54,352 bases of DNA from Deltaproteobacteria bacterium (GTDB lineage Bacteria; Desulfobacterota; Dissulfuribacteria; Dissulfuribacterales; QOAL01): positions 1-54,352 of the forward strand of contig JALVJO010000169.1 of NCBI GenBank assembly GCA_027028245.1, given 5' to 3'. Of the stretch, positions 34,186 to 42,780 are shown piece after piece. A program made the position numbers and the translations under genes. The notes under the pieces were generated by a model that was not told where the DNA came from, made no database searches, and saw nothing but the letters and a program-made list of their open reading frames with translations. The stretch's first letter is position 1. Every line of letters begins with the position of its first letter.

Positions 34186-36021
34186 ATGAAAAAACATGCC
34201 TTACTTATCGTTTCCCTTCTGTTGATAACGCACCTGGTCCTGCCAGGCAGGTGTCCGGGTGCCCAGGCCAGGTGGACAGTCATGGTTTACATGGCCGGAG
34301 AAAACAACCTTGCCCAGAGCCTTGAGGCAGACCTGGAAGAGATGAAGAGCGCAGGCTCTACAGATGATGTCAATGTTGTGGTGCAGGCCGATGTCGGCTT
34401 TTCCGGTCAATTCAGCTTTGCCGACGGATATACTCACAGGTTCATGGTCAGGCAGGGATGGCTGGAGGATTATCCCCTTGGATACAATGCCGACATGGCC
34501 TCTCCCAATGAGCTGGCCGCCTTTATCTCCTGGGCGGTTTCAGCCTTTCCTGCAGAGCATTACATGCTTGTGCTGTGGGATCACGGTCTTGGATGGATCG
34601 GCGGGCAGGAAAACGGGACAGGGGCTGAAAACGGGATGAGCGCGCCTGTCAGGGGCATACTGGAAGATGCCGGCTCCCATTCCTTTATGTCCCTTTCCGA
34701 GCTCAACCAGGCTCTGGCTGCTGCGGGAACCAGGTTTGACGTGATTGAATTCGATGCCTGTCTCATGGGCATGTGGGAGGTGGCCCATGCAGTAAAGGAC
34801 TGGTCGTCCTTTCTCACCTTTTCCCAGGCCACGGAACCTGCCAGCGGAGATCCCTACGGGCTGATACTTTCTGATATCATTTCACACCCATGGATGGACG
34901 GAAGAGCTGTGGCAGAAAAGATAGTGGATGATTATCTGGGCTTTTACCAGAATTCCGGCGTCATGGATCTAAGTGTCACCAAGTCTGCCGTTGACACCGC
35001 GTCACTTCAGGAACTAACTGAAAGGATCAACAGGCTTGCCGGTCTTATGAATGGTTCCTTTGAGGATATGAAGGACAAGCTTGTCGATATCAGGCAGGCT
35101 GTTCAGGCCTTTCCGGAGCTTCCGGGAAGTATAGATCTGGGTGATTTTCTTGCACGCCTTATTGAGGCAGGTGCAGGAGGTGAAATCCTGGCAGAGGCTT
35201 CGGCCCTGGAGGAGTTTCTTTACGACAGTGTGGTCATAAAGCATGGTTTTCATAATGCAGAATACGTCTCCGTGCTGGCCGGCTCTTCAGATCTTTCCGG
35301 CTCACATGGGTTGAGCATCTTCATGCCCCTTGGCAGGGAGCTTGTGCAAGGAGAGCTTGACCAGTATGCACAGGTTCAGGCAGTTCAGGAAGCGCCGGAT
35401 TGGCTGGAGTTTGTGCAGAAATTTTCCGGAGAGACAGGGTTGATACCTGATGAGGAGGCCGCAGAAGGTGGTTTCCTGCTGGGGGTTTACTGGAGCAGCA
35501 TCCCTCCGGGAAGCTTCGTGGCCGACCTGGACCTCTACGTTATAGAGCCTAGTGGGGTTTACTCCCCTTGGACAGGACATTCCACGCCAAACGGCTACTT
35601 TTCTCTGGATTCAGTCGTATCCGGCTTAGGCCTTGAGTATTATGCGGCAAGGCCTGTTGTCCGCAAGGGCATATATATTCCCGTGATAAACTACCGCCTG
35701 TCGGGTACATTCAATTCGTGGTGGCATGACCAGGTTATGGCTTATTTCTACTATGTGCCCCAATACGGCAGCCAGGAGGTCTACCAGGAAGGCCCGAGAT
35801 TCATGAGCCTTTTGAATCCCGCCCCGGATGATTGGGATGACCAGGTCTTGGAGCGCCTCAGCCGGAATTACTATTCGGACTGGTGGATCCCTGCCAGCAT
35901 TCAAAAAGCCCTGTCCAGGGCCTCCATTGAGGCCAGGCGCTGCTTCTGGGAAAGGATAAAAAGTATAAAGGGCAGACAGTCAGCAGGACAGGCCTTTAAA
36001 TCCTACGGCATGATACCCTGA
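34186..36021 (+). CDS. Exported clostripain-family (C11) cysteine peptidase
   Basis: A 611-residue protein with a signal peptide (residues 1-26, cleavage near PGAQA). The C11 fold follows: WTVMVYMAGENNL at the start, catalytic His133 in LWDHGLGW and catalytic Cys192 in EFDACLMGMWE. Clostripain-type peptidases cut after Arg or Lys and many self-activate. Residues 430-560 look like a separate beta-rich domain (DLDLYVIEPSGVYSPW). Likely targets are extracellular proteins; the collagen-like product downstream is rich in Lys and Arg, but a link is inference only. Confidence 0.88.
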   Translation: MKKHALLIVSLLLITHLVLPGRCPGAQARWTVMVYMAGENNLAQSLEADLEEMKSAGSTDDVNVVVQADVGFSGQFSFADGYTHRFMVRQGWLEDYPLGYNADMASPNELAAFISWAVSAFPAEHYMLVLWDHGLGWIGGQENGTGAENGMSAPVRGILEDAGSHSFMSLSELNQALAAAGTRFDVIEFDACLMGMWEVAHAVKDWSSFLTFSQATEPASGDPYGLILSDIISHPWMDGRAVAEKIVDDYLGFYQNSGVMDLSVTKSAVDTASLQELTERINRLAGLMNGSFEDMKDKLVDIRQAVQAFPELPGSIDLGDFLARLIEAGAGGEILAEASALEEFLYDSVVIKHGFHNAEYVSVLAGSSDLSGSHGLSIFMPLGRELVQGELDQYAQVQAVQEAPDWLEFVQKFSGETGLIPDEEAAEGGFLLGVYWSSIPPGSFVADLDLYVIEPSGVYSPWTGHSTPNGYFSLDSVVSGLGLEYYAARPVVRKGIYIPVINYRLSGTFNSWWHDQVMAYFYYVPQYGSQEVYQEGPRFMSLLNPAPDDWDDQVLERLSRNYYSDWWIPASIQKALSRASIEARRCFWERIKSIKGRQSAGQAFKSYGMIP

Positions 36022-36027
36022 ACCGAG

Positions 36028-37152
36028 GTGCCCGCAGTTCTGTACATGGAGGAATCCCTGAAGAGAAAACTGGCTGTTTATCAGCCTCTTATCGATGCTG
36101 CACCGGACATTATTCACATATTGTCTCCGGATATGCGCATAATACTGCGCAACAAGCGCAGCCGACAGTGGTTTCCGCGGCTGCGGATAGGTGAGCATTG
36201 CTACCGCGGGCTGCACGGTCTTGAGCACAGGTGTCCTCACTGCTCGGTGAGGAGGGTCTTTGAAGACGGCTGCAGGCATGAGCACGAATCCTCTATTGGA
36301 GAACAGCAGCACGGCAAGAAGATCATACTTCATTCCACGGCATCTCCGATTTTCAGCGAAGATGGAAAGATACTTGCTGCCCTTGAAATCCTGCGTGACA
36401 TTACCAAAAGGAAGCAGATGGAGCAGGAGCTCAGGGAAACTGCTGAAAGACTTGAGCGGGTAAACCGCATCAGGGAACTGCTTCTCCGCATGGTCCGCCA
36501 TGACCTCGGCACACCAGTGGGGGCCATCTTGAATACGGCTGAATATCTTCTGGAAGAACCTGAGCAGCTGGGCAGATTCAGGGAAGACATAGAAGACATA
36601 TATCAATGTTCTACCCATATCCTCCAGCTCATCCAGGATGCTGACTTGCTCTCCAAGGTGATGACTGCCTCCCGCCTGGTTTTCCAGGACATGGACATTT
36701 CCATGCTGCTTACGAGCATAATTCAGAAGCTGGAACCTGTATTGAAGCAGTCAGGGGTCAGTTTGGAAACACATATTCCACCCAGGTTGATGGTCAAGGG
36801 ACTGCCCATCCTGAAGACAGCATTCGAGAATATCCTGGTAAACGGGATCAAATATGGGGGCACCGGTGGCCGCTTGGTGCTTTCTGTCTGGGCGAACAGT
36901 AGGAAACTTTCCGTGGAAATAAAGGATTTCGGCCCGGGGATACCGGATGAATATAAGGAAAAGATCTTTGAGCAGTTTGAAAGACTTGCCACCGACACCC
37001 CGGGCACAGGGCTGGGACTGGTCATCGCCAGGCAGTCCGTGGGGCTTCATGGCGGTACCATAGAGGTCAGGGACAACCCTGAAGGCGGTGCTGTTTTCCT
37101 GGTCACTCTTCCCAGGGTGCCGGACGCAGTCTCTTGTTCGATAAACGTATAG
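36028..37152 (+). CDS. PAS-domain histidine kinase (orphan)
   Basis: A 374-residue cytosolic kinase. An N-terminal PAS domain (residues 12-130; HILSPDMRIILRNKRS) has a CxHCSV cluster near CPHCSVRRVFEDG that could bind metal or sense redox. The dimerisation domain has His158 in MVRHDLGTPVGAIL, and the catalytic domain has ENILVNGIKYG, IKDFGPGIP and GTGLGLVIARQS. No receiver protein is adjacent. The start GTG at 36028 lacks a good ribosome binding site; ATG at 36046 is an alternative. It begins 6 bp after the peptidase gene. Confidence 0.9.
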   Translation: MPAVLYMEESLKRKLAVYQPLIDAAPDIIHILSPDMRIILRNKRSRQWFPRLRIGEHCYRGLHGLEHRCPHCSVRRVFEDGCRHEHESSIGEQQHGKKIILHSTASPIFSEDGKILAALEILRDITKRKQMEQELRETAERLERVNRIRELLLRMVRHDLGTPVGAILNTAEYLLEEPEQLGRFREDIEDIYQCSTHILQLIQDADLLSKVMTASRLVFQDMDISMLLTSIIQKLEPVLKQSGVSLETHIPPRLMVKGLPILKTAFENILVNGIKYGGTGGRLVLSVWANSRKLSVEIKDFGPGIPDEYKEKIFEQFERLATDTPGTGLGLVIARQSVGLHGGTIEVRDNPEGGAVFLVTLPRVPDAVSCSINV

Positions 37153-37345
37153 ATTTTTACAATAGGATGAATAGGGCACACCTGTTGGTTTTATTTGATA
37201 TTTTGTTGTTGACATGGAAAATATGCTGGTCTAACTTCAATTTTCGGCTGATACTGGGAGACGAGGGTTGATTCTCCTGGCCGATTTCTAAAAGTAAAGG
37301 CATTTTTATCAGGTATTTTAATTTTTCTGGACCGAAGGAGGGAAA

Positions 37346-38020
37346 ATGGCAGTTATTATTGCACTTGTAGCCATAGGGCTGAGCATTTTCGGTATCATGG
37401 CGTATCGTCAGATCACATCTCTTCGTAAAGAGATACAGGAGATCAGGGATGCCATAGCGTCTGGCGAACTTAGGGGCCCAAGGGGTGAACCAGGGCCTCC
37501 TGGCAGACAGGGACCTCCTGGTCCCAGGGGTGAAAAGGGTGAACCAGGTCCCCAGGGACCTCCTGGTGAACCAGGACCCAAGGGTGAAAAGGGAGATAAG
37601 GGTGAGCCTGGTCCGGAAGGGCCGCAGGGACCTCCGGGCGAACCCGGACCTCCAGGTCCTCAGGGCGAGCCTGGACCGCAGGGACCTCCGGGTCCGGAAG
37701 GACCACAAGGACCACAGGGCGAACCCGGACCTCAAGGACCTCCGGGACCACAGGGACCTCCAGGCCCAGAAGGACCTCCGGGACCCAAGGGTGAAAAGGG
37801 AGATAAGGGTGAGCCTGGTCCGGAAGGGCCGCAGGGACCTCCGGGCGAACCCGGACCTCCAGGTCCTCAGGGCGAGCCTGGACCGCAGGGACCTCCGGGT
37901 CCGGAAGGACCTCCGGGGCCCAAGGGCGAAAAGGGAGAACGTGGTCCGAGAGGACCCAGGGGCGCAAAGGGCGCTGCCGGCGGTAAGACTACGAAGACCA
38001 AGAAGAAGAAGGCGGAATAG
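37346..38020 (+). CDS. Membrane-anchored collagen-like protein
   Basis: A 224-residue protein with an N-terminal hydrophobic anchor (residues 1-20), a short heptad stretch ([14 protein letters not shown]) that could nucleate a trimer, then 56 uninterrupted Gly-X-Y triplets and a Lys-rich tail ([11 protein letters not shown]). Pro-rich triplets ([12 protein letters not shown]) predict a stable triple helix without hydroxyproline, helped by charged GEK/GDK/GER triplets. Bacterial collagen-like proteins form surface filaments or bind host or matrix. Codons repeat strongly, with a 131-bp exact duplication. ATG 37346 follows AAGGAGGG. The 193 bp upstream show no other gene. Confidence 0.93.
   Translation: MAVIIALVAIGLSIFGIMAYRQITSLRKEIQEIRDAIASGELRGPRGEPGPPGRQGPPGPRGEKGEPGPQGPPGEPGPKGEKGDKGEPGPEGPQGPPGEPGPPGPQGEPGPQGPPGPEGPQGPQGEPGPQGPPGPQGPPGPEGPPGPKGEKGDKGEPGPEGPQGPPGEPGPPGPQGEPGPQGPPGPEGPPGPKGEKGERGPRGPRGAKGAAGGKTTKTKKKKAE
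37574..37911 (+). repeat. 131-bp exact direct duplication inside the collagen-like gene
   Basis: Bases 37574-37704 and 37781-37911 are identical, offset by 207 bp (69 codons, 23 triplets), so the reading frame and Gly-X-Y phase are kept. This points to recent in-frame expansion by recombination or slippage, and the gene length may vary between strains. Confidence 0.9.
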
Positions 38021-38047
38021 TCCCTTAAGCCAACGCAGCTGACAGAA

Positions 38048-38088
38048 GGTGCCTGCTTCCTTAAGCCTTCTTCTGGAAGTCAGGCACC
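38048..38088 (+). other. Hairpin downstream of the collagen-like gene
   Basis: GGTGCCTG-CTTCC pairs with GGAAG-T-CAGGCACC: 13 bp with one bulged T, around a 14-nt loop. It lies 27 bp after the stop codon, before the true terminator; it may protect the mRNA 3' end. Confidence 0.5.
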
Positions 38089-38105
38089 GCAGCTCAAAGA
38101 TTCAA

Positions 38106-38138
38106 AGCCGTGTCAAGAGATTGATGCGGCTCTTTTTT
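38106..38138 (+). terminator. Rho-independent terminator after the collagen-like gene
   Basis: AGCCGTGTCAA-GAGA-TTGATGCGGCT forms an 11-bp stem (two G-U pairs) with a GAGA tetraloop, followed by CTTTTTT. It ends at the stop codon of the convergent U32 peptidase gene. Confidence 0.85.
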
Positions 38139-40290
38139 ATTGGAGTTTTCCCTTCAGATTGAAGCTTCTGCCCCTGAACTTGGATGAAAGTGTTTTGAGA
38201 TTAGGGGGAAGCCTTGGAGGAATCCGGCTGTTCCCGGGAAGACGGCTGAAATCCAGTATCCATTTTTCTGCCCCTGCTTCCAGGAGTTCTTCCTGAAGGT
38301 CCAGTGCACTAAAAGGCGCCTTGGCAAACAGCCGGCCGGTATCTCCACATCCTTTCCAGAGGTATTTTTCGCCCCTTGTACTTGTTACAGGAACCTTTGA
38401 GTCATAGATCCTGTGTCTGAGGCGTGATGTGAAAAGAGGAATGAAACCAAACACGGAGAATAAAGCCCTTTCTCCGCAGGCCGAAAGCGCTTCATGCATG
38501 TTTGAAATGTCTGTTTCAATGGAGAAATGGCATATTGAGACACCAAGGGATTTTGCAGCCTTGATTGCCTGGGAATTTAGAATATTCATCTCATAGGAGC
38601 CGTAGAGGCTGGCCCGCCTGCCTTGCCGGTTTTGCCAAAAAAGAGTCAGGTGAGAAAGGTTTGAGACCTGAAAATTCCTGAAACCCTGCCTCATGAGCAT
38701 GTCTACCTGTTTTGCAGTCTCGCCGAGGCCCTTTTGAAACAACACTTGAGAAAGGGACCAGATGATTTTTTCCCTGGAAAGGGACTTGGGCAGTCTTCGT
38801 GCAATGGATCGAATGTTTTTAGGTGAAAGCTCAAGGATAACCGCCTTGACATCCAGTTTCCCCAGAATCCGAAGGTCATCAGCAGAGGAAAGCTTAAGGT
38901 AGATTTCCGGCCTTCCGGTCTTTTTCTTATGACGCCTGCCAGCCTTCCTGCCCCCGGAGACTTTCCTTGTTATTTCATCTGCTTTTTTCTGTGCCCTGGC
39001 AGGCATCTTCCATTTTTGGCCCATGCTGTCCCCGGCTGGCCTGCGCTGGGATTTGTTATCCACTTTTTCAGCAGATGAAGTCTTAAATACCAATGCTCCC
39101 GAAAGTCTTCGGCCTGCTTCCAAGGGTATGCGTTCAAGCTTGAAGGAGCTTTGTTTCCGTCTTCTTTTTACCTCAAGGCATCTTGAGGAAAACTGGAGAT
39201 CTTTTTCTGCTTTTACAACCCTGAGCATGTCACCGGGATCTATGGAGCCCGGGCCTGCAAGATGCAGCCATCCATTTTGGCCTCCGGAGATCCGGCCCAT
39301 GTATTGCCCGGTATTGGCGGTCCTGGTTGGAGAGATGGCTGAACGGGGATTTTCTGAAAGGAAATACCCGGTGGATGCAGGCCGTCCCATTGCCTTTTGG
39401 AGTATCTGCTGCGCCTTTTCCAACACGTGCTGGTAGGAATTTAGATCCGCATCAATGATCATCCTGTATGCCCGGGTGACTGCGGCCACGTAGTCCGCCG
39501 GTTTCAGGCGGCCTTCAATCTTGAGAGAGGTTATGCCCAGTCTTGCCAGTTCCGGCACAGTCTCCAGGCCGCACAGGTCATCCATGGAAAAAAAGGTGCC
39601 GGGTCTCCCCTTCCACGTATAGCGTCTCCTGCATGGCTGGACGCATCTTCCCCTGGTGCTCGAGCGTCCGCCAAAGTAACTGCTGAACAGGCACATTCCA
39701 GACATGGTAAAACACATTGCCCCGTGTATGAATACCTCCAGTTCAGCTTGGCAGGTCCTGGTTATGGATGCGATCTCCTTCAATGTCAGTTCCCTGGCAA
39801 GGACTACCCTGGAAAAGCCCATGCGTTCTGCCGCCTGAACACCGGCACTGTTGTGAATGGTCATGAGGGTGCTGGCATGCAGCCTGAGCCCGGGAAAGTA
39901 CTTGCGGCAGATGCGCCATACACCAAGATCCTGGATGATCAGCGCATCCACCCCCATTTCCTCCATTGCGGCAAGAAGCCTGACGGCCTGTGGGATTTCC
40001 GCCTCCTTCATGAGGGAATTCAGGGCAATGAATATCTTTCTGCCCCTGGAATGTGCGGTTTCGGTTAATTGCCCGATTTCACCAATGGAAAAATTTTTGC
40101 CGTAGGCCCTGGCATTTAAAATGGCCGGGCTGCAATAGACTGCATCAGCCCCGTTTTCCATGGCAGCATAAAAAGAGTCATGGTTTCCGGCTGGTGCCAG
40201 GAGCTCGGGTTTGACAGGCAGACGCTTAAAGGGCCTTTTGCGTTTTTTATTTCTGCGATGCTTTATGGTTTTCCTCTTGAATACAGACAA
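38137..40290 (-). CDS. U32-family peptidase-like protein (YhbU/RlhA type)
   Basis: A 717-residue protein with the U32 core in residues 28-290: PELLAPAGNHDSFYAAMENGADAVYC and the family signature VFIHGAMCFTMSGMC, plus RGRCVQPCRRRY, giving four cysteines that bind an iron-sulfur cluster in related proteins. U32 members once called collagenases are now mainly linked to tRNA and rRNA hydroxylation (TrhP, RlhA); this is the likelier role. The long middle and C-terminal part (residues 330-717) matches the length of the larger U32 group. A basic N-terminal tail (KRKTIKHRRNKKRKR) suggests RNA binding. Confidence 0.88.
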   Translation of the reverse strand: MSVFKRKTIKHRRNKKRKRPFKRLPVKPELLAPAGNHDSFYAAMENGADAVYCSPAILNARAYGKNFSIGEIGQLTETAHSRGRKIFIALNSLMKEAEIPQAVRLLAAMEEMGVDALIIQDLGVWRICRKYFPGLRLHASTLMTIHNSAGVQAAERMGFSRVVLARELTLKEIASITRTCQAELEVFIHGAMCFTMSGMCLFSSYFGGRSSTRGRCVQPCRRRYTWKGRPGTFFSMDDLCGLETVPELARLGITSLKIEGRLKPADYVAAVTRAYRMIIDADLNSYQHVLEKAQQILQKAMGRPASTGYFLSENPRSAISPTRTANTGQYMGRISGGQNGWLHLAGPGSIDPGDMLRVVKAEKDLQFSSRCLEVKRRRKQSSFKLERIPLEAGRRLSGALVFKTSSAEKVDNKSQRRPAGDSMGQKWKMPARAQKKADEITRKVSGGRKAGRRHKKKTGRPEIYLKLSSADDLRILGKLDVKAVILELSPKNIRSIARRLPKSLSREKIIWSLSQVLFQKGLGETAKQVDMLMRQGFRNFQVSNLSHLTLFWQNRQGRRASLYGSYEMNILNSQAIKAAKSLGVSICHFSIETDISNMHEALSACGERALFSVFGFIPLFTSRLRHRIYDSKVPVTSTRGEKYLWKGCGDTGRLFAKAPFSALDLQEELLEAGAEKWILDFSRLPGNSRIPPRLPPNLKTLSSKFRGRSFNLKGKLQ

Positions 40291-40322
40291 TTGGGAAGGG
40301 CGAGGTTTTTAAGTAAAGGGTA

Positions 40323-41096
40323 TCAGTCCAACAGTTTCCTGACAACATCCTCGAGTTTTCTGAAGTCTGTGGACATTTCTTCGGCCCTGTTCCTTTTTTC
40401 GCCTTCCAGGTACCTTGGCCCGAAATACAGATTGATTCGTATCCCCCTCTGCCGACAGTAGCTTTCCAGGGACCACTTGGTCATGCTTCCTGTCAGGAAC
40501 GCCCCGACCTTGGCTCCCCATTGGAAATGAGGGCCGTCTCCTCCGCTGTCTCCGATAATCATTATCCTGTTGAAGGAAACTCCGTGGATTGCGGCTGCAC
40601 GCTTTGTATTAATTGATTTATCAGTGATCTCGTGTAGTTCGTAGATTTCTTCAGGGTCAGTTCTTGATGGGTCAAAACGGATTCCAGGATGGGCAGAAAG
40701 GGCAGGGATGCTCGGCAGCAGGCCCTTGGCAAAAACACGTTGGAAAAAACCTATGGAAGCCGTGGTATTTATCATGAAGAGCACAGAGTTTTCACCGCAC
40801 CAATTCATAAGCTCCGGGACCCCTTTGTAGGTTTCAAAATGGCTGTCAAGGTAGGCATCCATCTCGCCGATGGTCAGGGGGGCGGGCATGAGTTCCCTGA
40901 GTCTTGAAACGGCTTTATTCAGCGTGATTCTGTTGGATGTATACTCCCGGAAGATATCTCCAAGTCTGGGCCCAAGCTCGGGATAAGCAAATATAATCGG
41001 GTCGAAGGGCCCCATGGGTGAGAGGCATTCGTTCCAATCAGTGGAAATAAGGGCTGAATACCCGACCTTTTCACTTTCTGGTTTTATGTTTTTCAT
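40323..41096 (-). CDS. HAD-superfamily-like hydrolase
   Basis: A 257-residue protein with a HAD-like pattern. The N-terminal motif LISTDWNECLSP places a possible nucleophile at Asp20, but position +2 is Asn22 instead of the usual Asp. INTTAS provides the motif II Thr/Ser, and IIGDSGGDGPHF is a clear motif IV with acidic metal ligands. The protein may be a phosphatase with altered general acid, or a non-catalytic relative. Substrate unknown. It lies 32 bp upstream of the U32 gene on the same strand. Confidence 0.65.
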   Translation of the reverse strand: MKNIKPESEKVGYSALISTDWNECLSPMGPFDPIIFAYPELGPRLGDIFREYTSNRITLNKAVSRLRELMPAPLTIGEMDAYLDSHFETYKGVPELMNWCGENSVLFMINTTASIGFFQRVFAKGLLPSIPALSAHPGIRFDPSRTDPEEIYELHEITDKSINTKRAAAIHGVSFNRIMIIGDSGGDGPHFQWGAKVGAFLTGSMTKWSLESYCRQRGIRINLYFGPRYLEGEKRNRAEEMSTDFRKLEDVVRKLLD

Positions 41097-41337
41097 TTTC
41101 CTGCGGGTATATTAGCAATTATCAGAAGCTTTTGCCATTTAAAAGCCCTGGCAACATCTTTGGGTTCAACCAGGTCCCAGGCACCTGTGACCTTTCAGCC
41201 GCCTTTCCTCCATTGTGCGAAATTTAAGTTATTCTCAGGTTAAGGCCGATTCTGGAAATAACAAGGATGATGAGCAGAAACAGGCAGGAAGGCCTGTATC
41301 ATCTTTATTCAAAAAAACATGCCAGGGAAGGCTCAAT

Positions 41338-42405
41338 ATGAAGATTACAAGTTCATCCATTAAGCTTGGTTCTGAAACCTCTGCACTCGAACACCACGAA
41401 CGACGCGAATCCCTCACCCTCTGGACAGCAGGCAGGCGGCAGTTGCCCCATGGAGGAATAAATCCTGAACAGGCGGCCCATGCTGGTTTGGGGCAGGATG
41501 GCGGAAACGATCCGCCAGTCACTGTTTCCCTATCCAGTAAGGCAGCACGGGCAAGGCCTGTTCCAAAATGTGCAAAAGTTCAGTCTGCCAGACCTTCTTC
41601 CATTGATCAGCTGAAGCTGGATATCCTCAAGGCCCTTATTGAAAAGCTTACGGGAAAAAAGATCAAGGTTACCACGCCTGATGAAATCATGTCGCCGGCC
41701 GATGCTGCCGGAGAATCCCAAGACCAGGAGGTTTCCTCTGGATTTGCCATGATATACGATTCCTATGAATCACATTATGAATACCAGGAAATGACCTTTT
41801 CGGCCTCTGGTTCCATAACTACCGAGGACGGCAGACAGATAGAATTCCAGGTTGACCTCAACATGACCAGGGAGTTTTACAGTGAACAGCATGTTCAGAT
41901 CAGGGCCGGAGATGCCCTCAAGGATCCCCTTTCAGTAAATTTTTCTGGCAATGCAGCTGAACTTACCTCCACCAGGTTTTCCTTTGATATAGATGCCGAC
42001 GGCAGAAGTGAACAGATAGCCTTTGTGAGGCCGGGTTCCGGATTCCTGGTGCTGGACAGGAACATGGACGGCAAGATCAATGACGGAAGGGAACTTTTCG
42101 GAGCCATGACAGGCAACGGCTTTACCGAACTGGCAGAATTTGACGCAGACGGCAACAATTTCATAGATGACAATGACCCCATCTACCACAGGCTCCGCAT
42201 CTGGGAAAAAGACAGGGAAGGAAACGACCACCTTCTTGCCCTGGGGCAGGTGGGTATCGGTGCACTTTATCTTGGAAGTGCAGATTCTGCCTTTGACTTG
42301 AAGGACCAGGAGAACAACCTTCTGGGAAGGATCGGCTCCACGGGCCTTTTCATTCGAGAAGACGGCACAGCCGGGACAATCCAGCAGCTCGACCTGGTGG
42401 CCTGA
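41338..42405 (+). CDS. EF-hand/VCBS-like calcium-binding protein, function unknown
   Basis: A 355-residue protein. I place the start at ATG 41338 (MKITSSSIKLGSETS) because GGGAAGG lies upstream and the segment before it has low-quality coding. The middle carries acidic loops like EF-hands: FDIDADGRSEQI, DRNMDGKINDGRE from Asp240 and DADGNNFIDDND from Asp269. The segment FSASGSITTEDGRQIEF is a beta-rich repeat. Proteins of this build are common in Desulfobacterota and other Proteobacteria. No signal peptide is seen. Calcium binding is likely; the biological role is not assigned. Confidence 0.7.
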   Translation: MKITSSSIKLGSETSALEHHERRESLTLWTAGRRQLPHGGINPEQAAHAGLGQDGGNDPPVTVSLSSKAARARPVPKCAKVQSARPSSIDQLKLDILKALIEKLTGKKIKVTTPDEIMSPADAAGESQDQEVSSGFAMIYDSYESHYEYQEMTFSASGSITTEDGRQIEFQVDLNMTREFYSEQHVQIRAGDALKDPLSVNFSGNAAELTSTRFSFDIDADGRSEQIAFVRPGSGFLVLDRNMDGKINDGRELFGAMTGNGFTELAEFDADGNNFIDDNDPIYHRLRIWEKDREGNDHLLALGQVGIGALYLGSADSAFDLKDQENNLLGRIGSTGLFIREDGTAGTIQQLDLVA

Positions 42406-42490
42406 TCCTAAAAGGGTGATTTACGTCACCTGGAATGCCCTTCAATGTTCAAGGCCTGACATGCGCATATAAGATGAAAGCGCCTCTTGA

Positions 42491-42709
42491 CAATCCCGGT
42501 TTGTCCCAGCCATTTATGCCACTGGCAAGGAAGGTGTGTTTTAAAGGTTTCACCACAAGGAAGCCAACTTCAGCCGCACTCAAGCCGCTGAGATTGGCGA
42601 TGTCTGTACTCGCGAAGAATTTGAAATCTGCAAAGCGGCCTGGTGAACATTGAAAGAAATGCGCCGATCCCTGCCCTTCCGTGTCCAGAGGGAAACAGGG
42701 AATGCTCCC
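42491..42709 (-). repeat. Fold-back repeat element, copy 2 (inverted, left end degraded)
   Basis: Same family as the elements at 16166 and 49476 but in the opposite orientation. The right end keeps GGGAATGCTCCC at 42698-42709; the left end is eroded to AATCCCGGTTTGT. The core differs by substitutions and a codon-sized deletion, so it is the oldest-looking copy. It fills most of the gap 42406-42780, in which I see no gene. Confidence 0.78.
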
Positions 42710-42780
42710 AATCAAATTCTGGTTGACAAGGGAAAAATCCCGGCGGAAAGGCGCTTTTCCGGTATTGAGAAAGCGTTTTT

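Noticed and set aside
36028-37340. Sigma-54 promoter (GG-N10-GC) before the collagen-like gene
   Set aside because: I scanned the gap for the pattern by eye and found only partial matches, so no regulatory link to the NtrC-type protein can be shown.
37470-37967. Antisense and alternative-frame open reading frames across the collagen-like gene
   Set aside because: Repetitive Gly-X-Y codons leave all frames open; only the plus frame at 37346 has a Shine-Dalgarno sequence, membrane anchor and family pattern.
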